A stretch of 64,000 nt of DNA. Source: Verpa conica (taxonomy: Eukaryota > Ascomycota > Pezizomycetes > Pezizales > Morchellaceae). The stretch spans positions 1,736,001 through 1,800,000 of the forward strand of contig JAUFSD010000003.1 of assembly GCA_033030425.1 (NCBI GenBank), written 5' to 3'. Shown here piece after piece: positions 23,101-34,700 of the stretch; the first letter of the stretch is position 1, and every line of letters starts with the position of its first letter. The notes under the pieces were generated by a model. It made no database searches. It was not told the DNA's origin and saw only the letters and a list, made by a program, of their open reading frames with translations. The position numbers and the translations under genes were made by a program.

Positions 23101-24449
23101 GCACTACATGTATCCTATCACTCTGAGAATTAAAAGCCTCTAGAGTCGTATCACGTTGCACTATTACCGAAATATCACATAGCCGAAAACTAAGTGTTGA
23201 GATAAAAAGTACATACTAACCACAACTGGATGTAGGCAGAGAAGTGTCAAGGGAACAGTCACACTGTAAGAAGGGAAACCTTGAACCCCAGAAACACGGT
23301 GGTTCACGGCGATGCCACATCTTATGCTCAAAAATACAAGCACATGCATTCTTGGCACCATGACGTCACCCCACACATGAGGCGTGGATGGGAGAATACA
23401 AATCCGATGTTGATCCAGTATGGGGGATTTGGTTCTTGACCCAAGCAGGGCCGTTTTGTGAGCAAAAGAAGCCGCAGGGAAATCCCCCAATCCAGGGTAA
23501 TTGTCGGTAAGAGAATACCCGTAAATCGACAGGTTTCCCCACAAAGGGGCTGCGGAATGCGACTCTGTGCTATGAAATCCCCTTTTCTGAAATCCGTTCC
23601 CCCCAGATTCCCGGATTTTGTGCTCACCAAGCTACCCTAGTAAGGGCAAGGGTGATCATTCCTCATAAAGTATAGCCGGCGAAACGAGTGGCTATCATGC
23701 TCGCGGATCATTTGCCCGGCGAGTTCCCAGTCACGTCTGCCTTAGCCACTCCTCCAGTTCTTAGATATGCTCGACTCGATCAAGGAACGGTGGCCAACAG
23801 CAATTATTCCGCAGCTTCTCCTTTCTGGCCCGCTGGGTGTTATACTGAGAAGCTTTTTTTTTTTTTTTGCTGCCTCCGTGTCAACCAGGGGAAAAAGGCC
23901 GCATGAAGACTACAGTATTCCTCCTCAAGCATCTTTATACAAAGGAGACCCAAATCCTTGGAACTGGGGATAGGGTCAAAAAAGCCTCTTTCCGCCTTAA
24001 ATCCAGCGAATCTCCTAGCCCCTAGGTGATACCTGCACCCAGTATCGTGTAAGCCTCAGGACACCTTGAATCCTGATTGTTTATCCTCAAGACTACCGTG
24101 GCTTTACCCACAACGCTATCAAACCAAGGTACTGGAAAACCTACGCAGGAAAAAGAAGGGACCCGATAGCCGTCGCTAAAGTCTGCCTCACGAGTGCTAC
24201 GTCTCCACTATCCGGGGGGTCACACTGGAGAGGGGAAATCCTTGATAGGATCCAACTTCTACCAACGCCTCAGGCACCCAGACGCCCAACTCTACCACAC
24301 ACACCCTCCTTCGTGCACCCTGTGCCTGTGCCTGAATAGTGCGTTCTCAATATCTGATTACGCCCACCTTTCCCACATAACTTTCCCTCAAAAAAAAATA
24401 TAATCGGAGGCTCCTATATTACATTACTGGAATAATATCCAAGCACTGG
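20182..24449. other. 4.3-kb intergenic region before the phytochrome gene
   Basis: I find no gene. Open frames are under 130 codons, overlap on both strands and show no domain. A 15-base T run lies at about 23852-23866. The last several hundred bases presumably include the phytochrome promoter and 5' leader. Confidence 0.55.
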
Positions 24450-27400
24450 ATGCCCGCAATGCCCTACAAGAGTTTCCGGACAAGTAGTACACCACTAGAG
24501 CTCAATATAGCTTCTTCAAACAAAGGCACCGAGGACGCCCATAATGAAACGGGCTCACAAAGCCATCGCGGACGTTCCCCACCAGAGCCGTCCCCGCTTC
24601 ATTTCAAAAACTATGCTCCAGCATCTCCAGCATCATCTACTACAGGGCCTGGAAGTGACTTCGGACCTCTTTCTCCAAATGCTGCAGATCTCGTCTATCC
24701 CATCAAATCAGTCGTCAACATCTCACAACCCCTACAGCCTAGACCTACCTCGCCGAATAACCTTTGGAGCTCAGGCGACAGCACAACCGGATCCACGGCC
24801 GGCGGAGTACCACTGGGAGATGAGGTATGTCTTGGTCTTGGAATACAGAGCAGGAGCCAATCAAAGTCTCCCCGAGGCTCATTTAGACAGGGGAGACGAG
24901 CTTCTGTCATCTCAGTCCAAGATACACACGATGGGGCATCGGAGAAGGGGTTTCATCTTTCAAAGCGAGGGAGCATGTCTATTGGGTCTATAGCAGAAAG
25001 CTTCGCTGTCAGTGGTGATGAAGAACTGGGGGAGGATAGTGGAACTTTGTTTGGTAGTGGAAATCGGCCTGTTGAAAAGATTAGCGAGGAAGGCTTTATT
25101 ACTGCTAGATTTAAGTATAAAATGACAAAGGATGGTCACGCAGTTGTTACTGGGGTTTCTGGGACTGAAAGTTTGCAGCGATGTGAGGATGAACCTATTC
25201 ATATCCCTGGTGCTGTCCAGGGGTTTGGAGTACTGATAGCGCTCCAAGAGAGTGCTGGTGGCGGCTTAGATGTCAAGATTGCTAGTGAGGTTTGTTCTCC
25301 ATTGACTAGCTACAGGAATATGGTGATTTGAAGTACTAAAATATAAAAATAGAACTCTGAATTATTAACTGGGTACTCACCGGCAGCCCTATTCGCACTC
25401 AACGACTTCTGTGACATCCTCTCTGAAGAGCAGGCGGAAAACTTATATGAGCACTTGGACTTCATAAGAGAGGACACCTCCGATCTACTAAGCTCAGGAC
25501 CAGAAGTCTTTCCACTTGTCATAACAGCACCTGACTCAACACGTGTCAAACTCTGGTGTGCCATCCATATATCAGACAACAACCCAGACCTAGTGGTATG
25601 TGAATTAGAGCTCGAGGATGATCAGATATTTCCTCTATTCAACCCGGCAGATGAAACCACCGACTCTCTCCCAGAGGATACCTTAGGTTCGAATCCATCA
25701 GACCAAGAATTAATAGAAAGTACGAAGAGTACGAGTAGGCCACTTCGAGTATTACGCCGTGCTAGAAAGCGGAGAGGTCAGGCTGCAACTATGGAGGTTT
25801 TTAATCTTATGAGTCAAATACAAGGTGAATAAATAAAGCTTCATTTCATATTTTGGAGTTTATGAATATATTACTAAAAAAAAAAAATGTGCCTCCTCGA
25901 AAGACCAGCTCTCCTCGGCCACGAGTCTCGATGCATTCTTGAAGATTTCTGTAGGCGTTGTGAAGGAACTAACAGGATTTCACCGTGTCATGATTTACCA
26001 GTTTGACGAAAATTGGAACGGACGAGTAGTGACCGAACTCGTTGACCCGAGAGCAACAAAGGACCTGTATAAAGGACTCAATTTCCCAGCTTCAGATATT
26101 CCCAAGCAAGCACGAGATTTATATCGAATCAACAAAGTGCGCCTCTTATACGACAGAGATCAAGATACTGCAAGGCTTGTTTGCAAAAGCAAGGAGTATC
26201 TAGAAAGGCCTTTAGACATGACTCATTCTTATCTCAGGGCCATGAGTCCAATACATTTAAAGTACCTGAAGAATATGGCTGTACGAGCGAGTATGAGCAT
26301 TTCCATCACAGCCTTTGGTGAACTGTGGGGTCTTGTCTCTTGCCATACTTATGGGCAGAAGGGAATGAGAGTGAGCTTTCCTATTCGGAAAATGTGCAGG
26401 CTTATCGGGGAGACAATGAGCCGGAACATCGAGCGGTTAAGTTACGCATCGAGACTTCAAGCGCGGAAGTTGATTAACACGGTCCCGACAGAGCAAAACC
26501 CTGGGGGTTATATCGTTGCGAGTTCTGATGACCTGCTGAAACTATTTGACGCTGATTTTGGGTTATTGTCTATAAGAGAGGAGACAAAGGTTCTCGGTAA
26601 TATGGAACATTCTCGAGAAGCCTTAGCCTTGGTGGAGTACCTACGCATACGTGTCTTTACTTCTATTGTTACTTCCCAAGACTTGAGTATTGACTTCCCA
26701 GACCTTAATTACGCCCCCGGATTTTCCGAAATTGCGGGACTACTATTGGTACCTTTAAGCTTTGGGGGGCATGATTTTATTGTATTTTTCAGAAAAGGAC
26801 AACTAAGGCAAGTAAATTGGGCGGGAAACCCATACGAAAAGGTTTTGAGGCAGGGCACCCAAGAGTACCTAGAACCTAGGGAAAGTTTCAAGATTTGGAG
26901 CGAAACAGTCGTAGGAAAGAGTAGAGAATGGACAGAAGAACAAGGTGAGTCTACGTTATTTTCATATATAAAATAAATATTTACCATAGGTATGCCTTTA
27001 GATGATTCACTAATTCGTACCTGTGGCGGTAAATAGTCGAAACGGCAGCAGTGCTATGCTTGGTCTATGGGAAGTTTATCGAAGTTTGGCGACAGAAAGA
27101 GGCTGCTTTAGAAAAGAGTCAGCTGACTAAATTACTACTAGCCAACGCATCTCACGAAGGTATATTTACTTGCTTTTTTCCCCCTAGAAGTACCAACGTA
27201 AATAAACTAAAAAAAATTTAGTTCGGACGCCTTTGAACGCAATAATCAATTATCTTGAGATTGCTCTCGAAAGTCCCTTAGACTCGGAGACCCGGGATAA
27301 TTTAATAAGATCACATACTGCTTCAAAATCATTGATATATGTTATCAACGACCTCCTAGACCTTACCCGAACGGAAGAAGGTCAGGATTTAATAATGGAG

Positions 27401-29113
27401 GAGATATTTGAGCTGTCTAGTACTATTCATGAAGCGACTTCAATGTTTAAACCTGATACTGAGCGGAAGAATATCAGTTTAGAAATCGTTGAATATCCTG
27501 GGTTACCAAAGTTTGTCAAAGGAGATAGGTCACGATTACGCCAGGCGCTCTCTAATATCACGGGGAATGCTATTAAATATACCAGCGAAGGTGGTGTCAA
27601 AATTGAAATTTGGATGCCCCAAATACATAATGGTCGATGCCAGATTGAAATTGCTATCCAAGATACTGGAGTAGGAATGTCGGCTAAAAAACTAGAAATG
27701 CTTTTCCGAGAATTCGAACAGGTACAAACCGAGGATGACCAGGAATCTAGTACCTCCACGGGGCCTGATACCCCGAGTAAGCCTCGCACTGGTCGGACTC
27801 TTGACGGACTTTCGAAGATTCCAGGGCAGAAGATGTTAGGGCTTGGCTTGGCAGTAGTTGCCAGAACAATTAGGAATATGGATGGGCAACTAAGATTAAA
27901 GTCTGAAGAGGGAAAAGGCTCCAGGTTTACCATCAGCCTTCCATTTATGCTACCTACGGAGACGGAAGTGGTTGAAATTAGTTCGCAGCAAGCAACTATG
28001 AGGGGGTTGTCCCCACAACCCCAGTGCATAACCCCATCACTTGAGCAAGACCCAAGTGAGTTGCTACTAATAGATTCCTCATCTCAAAAACGATCTTCTA
28101 TAATTGTCGAGAGAAGGAGTAGCTCGGGTAGCATGAAAAGTCTAGGATCTCAGTCTAGTGCACGTAGCGAGATCGATAGACTGGTTCACGCAATCTCGAG
28201 TCCACGCTTAAACTCGAGCCCTAGCGAAAGCTCTAGCACACTTCGATCAAGTACCTCTAGGTCTCTCCTAACAAAGACGAGCATTATAGAGCCGCAGAAC
28301 CCTTCCCAGCCAGGCTCAATAACTATGCCACCACCACCACAGCCCCAGCCTGGTCAAGAGACAATAGAGGGATCAGCAGTCCCGTTGAGAGCAGTTCGAA
28401 TACTAGACGAAGGGTCGCCAGCCCCTAGTAGCGACATTGCGCCTAATATTCCAATGCTCCAGTCAGCTACAAAGGTCTCGGACAAAAAGGAAGCTGTGAA
28501 AGGTAGCCCAGGGAACTTCAAGGTTTTGGTTGCGGAGGATGACCCTATCAATAGTAAGATCATCAAAAAGCGTATGGAGAAGCTCGGGCATGAGGTTAGC
28601 CTTACGGTTAATGGGGCCGAGTGTGCGGATACCTTTTCGAAAACGGGAGAGGATTATGACATAGTGTTGATGGATATGCAGGTTAGATTTTTACCTTTGA
28701 TAATGATGGTTATCTCTTTGCCATGAATATGATACTGATAAATATACTAGATGCCCATCATGGATGGAGGTACTTCTACTACTCGGATACGTAGTCTCGA
28801 AGAGTCAAATAATGCATACGGTATTCCATCAAAACATCGATTGAATGGTCGTGTCCCGATATTTGCGGTCTCAGCTTCGCTGGTCGAGGAGAGATGCAAG
28901 GAATATATGGAACTCGGGTTTGACGGATGGATATTAAAGCCTATAGATTTCAAGCGGCTACAGGTTTTGATGGACGGGATTTTACAACCGGGCGTGAGGA
29001 AAGGCGCTGCTTACCAACCAGGTGAATGGGAGCGAGGTGGGTGGTTCTTGGGATCGCCAGGAGATCTGATCAGCCCAAAGTTTAAGCTAGAGGACCCCAG
29101 TCTACAACAATAA
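24450..29113 (+). CDS. Fungal phytochrome, hybrid histidine kinase (PAS-GAF-PHY-HisKA-HATPase-REC)
   Basis: Red/far-red photoreceptor and sensor kinase. Exons 24450-25289, 25353-25824, 25904-26944, 27037-27159, 27222-28681, 28751-29113 total 4,299 nt in frame, 1,432 residues (Aspergillus FphA is about 1,280). After a Ser-rich N-terminal extension comes RCEDEPIHIPGAVQGFG, with Cys245 at the biliverdin-attachment position used by fungal and bacterial phytochromes. The GAF domain has NFPASDIPKQARDLYR with Asp502 and PIHLKYLKNM. The PHY tongue has WAG and PRESF (762-766). The H-box ANASHEVRTPLNAI carries His824 and is split by an intron right after HE. The N-box (GNAIKYT), QDTGVGM and GLGLAVVA complete the ATPase. 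The receiver has AEDDPINS and LMDMQ with Asp1310, then a lysine in WILKPI. All key residues are present, so an active bilin-binding phosphorelay kinase is expected. Confidence 0.97.
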
Positions 29114-30927
29114 ACCAAAGTTGAAGCGAGATACTTGGGAGATGTGCGAGGAAGATAAGATCTGTCGTTCTTTTATCGCTTTTTACACATATCTTAGGCA
29201 CTCATGTCTTTAGAATATACATTCATAACTGCAGAAAGGTTTAAACCTAGGGCAGGGGAGGGAGATCTTCCAACATTTCACACCATCCTATCCTTTTTTT
29301 ATTCTACCATATAAATTTTCTTATACGGCGCAGAACCACCCTATGTTTATATTAATTAGGCTTCCTCCTTTTTCTCCTTTTCAAGGGTTTATTTCTTTCC
29401 TGGCAATCGGGAGTTGGATCACATTTGTCATCTGCTTTTTAGCAAGAGCGTTTTTGCGAACCTGGTGGGGTGAATATTTCCGTCATTTTCTACTCGTATT
29501 TTGTCTTTCTTTATTTCACCGATCATGCGAAGGCTTCTTTCAGTAGAAAGGGAAACAATTCGGGAGTTCAGTCTTTTTTTCATTATGGTTCTATTAGGAC
29601 TATACATATTTGTCGACCAAGAGGCCTATGAGCCAATAAACAGGTGAGTACTAGCTTTCACCAGCTCTGCAATTTGTTTGAGCCAAACAAAAAGAGATCT
29701 CCTAGTACATAGTTTAGCTCGCTGTCTTACTAAGTGATCGAGTATATATACGAAATAATTTCCAGACAGCAACTACAAGGAAGAAACATCTACTCTGTTT
29801 TTCTCTTATATAGTAGATGGCTGTTGTTGATAAAAGCGCACCAATGCAAATTGTATAAACGAGTGATATGTTATGTCTAGACCTCATGCAATAGTAAACA
29901 TATAGTTACCCTAAGGCTAATTCGTGACCATAGGAAAGAATTACATGTGGTCTGGCTGGTGGGTTAAGACATGCACATAATCAATAACACTCAAGTGGTC
30001 CCTAATAATAATCCCCCCAGGGATTGCGTAACTGTAGTTGTGGATTGCGTATATGAATAACAATCATCTGTAGATATTGCAACATGGTTCAGACGAATAT
30101 AATGACGGCTCTCCCATTTGATATGGTCAACCAGTGAATGGCTCGGTACGTTTAATAGCAAAAGGGAAAACAAGTAGAAGAGCCTTTTCCGCCCTCCTTC
30201 TCACCCGTAAAGATAGCCGTCACACCACAGCGGCTAATAAACTGACGTGCATCTAGGATGACTCTCCGGGGTGAGAACAAATGTCTCGCGGCTCCGCGGT
30301 TCCCCTAGCCCTGTGAGGCTGCGGGTTCTGATTCGCTGGATCACTCACCATCAGCCAGTCAGCCTCCACTTCGTGGGCTTGCTTTGAGGCAAAATAGGGA
30401 AGGGAAGGTGGAAGCCTAGACTTTTCTTTTCTGTTTAGTCAAATATCACGTCTATATACTGAAGACTGAGGGCTGAAGGCAGAGGAGAGACTGAAGACTA
30501 GAGAGGCTCTATTGTTTATTTTTTTTTAATTACTCTAGAAGATTTTTGATTTGGTGTTTCTTTCACACTTCGCGACTTGAGGAGACAAAAGTAAACCTCA
30601 AAGAGGAGAGGAGAGCATTCACAACTCCCCCCCCCTCCGGCCCCCAATCCCCCAATCCCCCATCGCACACACTCACACTCATTCACTACCCTGTGTGAGG
30701 CATCTCCCACTCCCACCGCCTAGAACGAGCACTTGCCCGGCGGGAGGAGAGAATGCGCTACTGCACCACCGATGATATACAATTTCCGTCAATAGTACTA
30801 TAACAACCTCTATAGTTGTTTATCGCGCCGTACTGACCTGCACCTACGACGGAGGGAGAGAGAGAGAGAGAAAGAGGAGACTACAAAATGTTCACGGGAG
30901 TCATTGGCGGATATTCCACAACCACAA

Positions 30928-30990
30928 CTACCAGTACCAGTACCAGTACCACCACCACCACCACTACTACTACCACTACTACTATTATTC
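30928..30990. repeat. Compound microsatellite (AGTACC)n-(CCA)n-(CTA)n
   Basis: Adjacent short arrays of AGTACC, CCA and CTA units, about 800 bp upstream of the MED13 start codon. Confidence 0.85.
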
Positions 30991-31510
30991 CTCTTCTTAA
31001 AATAACATTACCATTGCATTCGAGGCTGTACCCTATTACGGCTTTGGAGGTTTGACGAGGCCCAATCTATAGCTTTTGCCCCCTCCCCCGTTTCCCACCG
31101 ATTCTATAATAGAGGAGGGATTAGAGAGTTTTTTTTATTTTTTATTCTTTTAAAGAGAAATCTTGTTTTTCCTCCCCTCCTCCGGGAATCAACTCTTGTG
31201 GTTCTCCCTACGCAGAGGGCTTTCTTGAGAAGACGCGATTGACCGTGATAACGTGGACCTGACCTCCATTCAGCGGCGCGCACAGAGTGTAACACACAGG
31301 AGCATCGGGCATCGAATCGAATCGAATCGCAGAGCCTCAAAGCTACGGAGGTGCCAGTGGAGAGGGAAGTGAAAGAGAGAGTAGGAAAGAGAGGAGGACA
31401 GGAGGACAGGAAGAGAGGGAAGAGAGGAAGAGAGCAGGAAAGAGAATAGGAAAGAGAGACAGGAAAGAGAGACAGAAGAAGATCCCCGGCCATCTCACAC
31501 ACACATATCA

Positions 31511-31548
31511 TCCATCACCATCACCATCACCATCACCATCATCATCAC
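31511..31548. repeat. (CATCAC)n hexanucleotide repeat
   Basis: Four to five CATCAC units followed by CATCAT units, about 215-250 bp upstream of the MED13 start codon, so probably in the promoter or leader. Confidence 0.85.
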
Positions 31549-31761
31549 GGCCAAATAACGCGGTTGCCTAACAGCTGTGAACATTTCCCCTCTCACACCG
31601 AATACTCTCTACACCCACCGCCTCAGCCACAACCACAACTACCAGTGCCAATATCAATATCAGTACTCCGGAATATCCCCCTCCCATCACTCCTAAAGAC
31701 ACACAGCTCCCATAGTGGTCAGGGGATCTTAGAACCCCCCGAAGACCCCCGGAACACAAGC

Positions 31762-34700
31762 ATGGAATCCCCCGAAACCTGTCTAACGAACGTTCTCAAG
31801 ATCGTATACTCCCCCCCCCCCTCCTCTATCTCACCCTCTTACCCCCCCCCCTCCCCCTCTCCCTCTCTTCCCCCCCCCACTAATCTTTACACAGGAGAAC
31901 CTCTCTCGAATACCATATACCCTCTACCGCCCTTCCGACGACGACCCTCCCCCCCAATCGCAGTCAAAACCTCCCGCGTCACTGAACCGCCACTCAACAA
32001 ACATCCTCCGCCACGCAGAACGCTCCCTCCGTACAGAAGGCAACATAGTATTTGCTGACCGCGACAGCGCGACACTGTGGTTGTTCCAGATAGAGGGTTT
32101 CCCATCATCATCCAACACCACTAATGGAGGCGCCAACAGTGGTAAAGATGCTTGCGGCGATGACGCCATGGAAGGGGAGGTACAGGCGCAGATTGCAGAA
32201 GAAGAGACAAGTGGGAAATGGAAAAGGATTGATTCGAGGCTTCGTGATGAATGGGGTCTTCGAGGTAACTCCCCCTCACAAGAAACTACTACTCCCCCCC
32301 CCCCCCTAATGATCAATACTAAACTTCTCAGAATCATCATCCGGGACATTTCTCGCATCCACCTTAGCACCTCCTCAACCTCCACATACAGCAACATTCC
32401 ACTCCTCATCGCGCCCGGCTACACCTGGCTTTCCACCTACTCCCATGTCCGGAATGTTCCCCCCAACATCTCACAGTACACCCACTACAATCGACCTTAC
32501 AGATGATGGCGCCCCCGAGGATACAACCCCAGCAGAGGACCCATTCGCAGCCTATAAGCGATTCATCACCGCCGTACTACTATCCCTACACTTTGAGATG
32601 GCGAGTGGGAGTGGGTATACTCCACTAAACATCCGGACCCTCGTCTCACCCGCTTCTCTGCGCCCCTCTATTCTAGTAGAGGAGAAGGAGAAGGAGGATA
32701 CACCTGGGTGCAAAGGAGGGGAATTACTACCCAGCACACCTGTCGTGGTGCCGGAGGTTATACGGCCAACTGTGGTCGCGCTAGAGGCATACTTGACCAC
32801 CTCCGGGACACTACTCATAATTCCACAGACACAGGTCCAACCCGCGATCCGGCGGGTATCGTCTTGCACGACTAGGGGGCTGGACGGTAGAGATGTCTAC
32901 ATTGCGCCATGGGGTGAATGGGGCCGCTTACTCCCCCCTATGCCAACAGTAGATGCAGAGACGGGAAAAGAAGAAAAGTGGAAGAACGCGGTACGGTCGT
33001 ATCTACAAGATTGCGGGATTCTTTCCGCGCCAAAAAATGGGTGGGGAGAGAGTTCAAGGAGCGTACTGGAGGAAGCCATACAAATAGGCCAATGGCGGAG
33101 GATTGAAATATGGGTGTCGTTCAAAGAGCTGCCCGGAATGGGAATGGTGGTTAAAGTCTTGTGGCCGGAAGCACTGCTGTTTGTAAAGGCCAGTGAAGAT
33201 GATACTATTCTCGCGTCGGACAAAGTGGACGGGGTACAGGACGGTGATGATGAGGATACATTCTGGAAAACGGTATTTGAGGATCCAGAGTACGCACGAT
33301 TCGCATCTGGAGGTCTATCGCTTTCACTCGCATCACTTGTGTTTGCGGAGGGGAACCAAGTGCACACTACACGGAAAGACCTCGGTGTGGACTGGTGGGA
33401 CATCCCCTCTGCAGTCGAATGGGCCGAGGAATGGCTCAATGGGCGAGAAGAAAGAGAACGCTTAATCAAGTCGCGAATGGAAGAGAAGAAAGCACGCCGA
33501 CTGAAAGAGGAAGCAGAGAAGAAGGAAGCAGAGAAGAAGGAGGATGAGAAGCAGCAGCAGCAACAGCAGCAACAGCAACAGCAACAACAGGAACCAGAAG
33601 CTATGGATACAAAGGAAGATAAAACAAAGCTGAAAGTTCTAGAACAAAAGAACCCAGGCGGAGTGTACCCGACACCTCCAGATGGAGGGGGGCAGCAACA
33701 AGGGCAGCCAATGGGTGGGCAAAGCGCAGGATCTACAAGTTCTGGAAGTGCGCCAAATACTACAACTATTTCTACGGCAACTACGAGCGTGGTACCTACC
33801 GAGATGGATCTAGACTGGTCAGCCGATCTAGCTGGAGTTACCGACTCTGTGCCTGAGCAGGGGAGAAAACAGAGTGATGCTGCTGCAATTGGAGGTCTGG
33901 CTGGGGGGAGTGGAGAGGCAGATTTGTTCGGAGGTGATATGGATGATGATGATATGTTTGGACAAGGGATCACGGAAGACGATTTTGCATTTTTTGATAA
34001 CCCGGGGGATCTAGAAGACTTTGGAGACGGCCTTGAGGGGATAGGTGAAGATGTGGATATGGGGCTTGGAGAAGTAGGCATGGATCTAGGAACTGGCGGG
34101 ATCAATACAAAACACGGCGAAGTGGATCTTGCCATGGAAACACCGATGCCTGTAAGGGAAGAAATGTTGATTGAATCTAGTCCTGCTGTACCCATGACAC
34201 AACCACCGACTATCAACATTGACGTGAGCAGAACCGACGGACAGCACGATCTAAAGGCTACCACCGCACCTGCCGTCGAGAAACTGGCAGAGATGGAACC
34301 ACATATCCAGACTCCACCGCTAAGCCCGCATAGAGCAATCCGTCTACTTGTGCCCGAGTACTCACTATCACCTAATAATCAACCACATCCAACCCCCCCA
34401 ATGACCGGCGGAGCGGTCATGAAAACACCACAGCAAAACGGTGCACCCCCACCTCCGATGGGAGGCGTTAGTGAAGCAAAACGAAGAATGTCATTATATT
34501 CACCCATTACGTTTACTACGAATGTTGAAATGGCCGATCGGAAATACGCACCCGGAGGACGCTACTTCTTACCGGAAAGCATCAAAGAAAAGGAGCAAAA
34601 GGAGTTTGAAAGTAAACAAGGCAAGCTGGAGACATCAAAACTTCCTTCTACACCTGGTGGACTGAAAAGAAAACGGAGCATATTCGTCCGGTCTGTAGTC

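Larger units (their letters stand above)
29114..31761. other. Intergenic region with simple repeats, 5' flank of MED13
   Basis: No gene recognised. It holds the phytochrome 3' flank, then purine- and pyrimidine-rich simple tracts near the MED13 start, including trinucleotide and hexanucleotide arrays at 30928-30990 and 31511-31548 and a GA-rich stretch at about 31330-31480. C-runs are frequent on the plus strand. Confidence 0.55.

Noticed and set aside
32897..34264. 455-codon open frame antisense to MED13, with a run of cysteines
   Set aside because: It mirrors the MED13 exon; the Cys run is only the reverse complement of the CAG/CAA repeat, and there are no independent domains.
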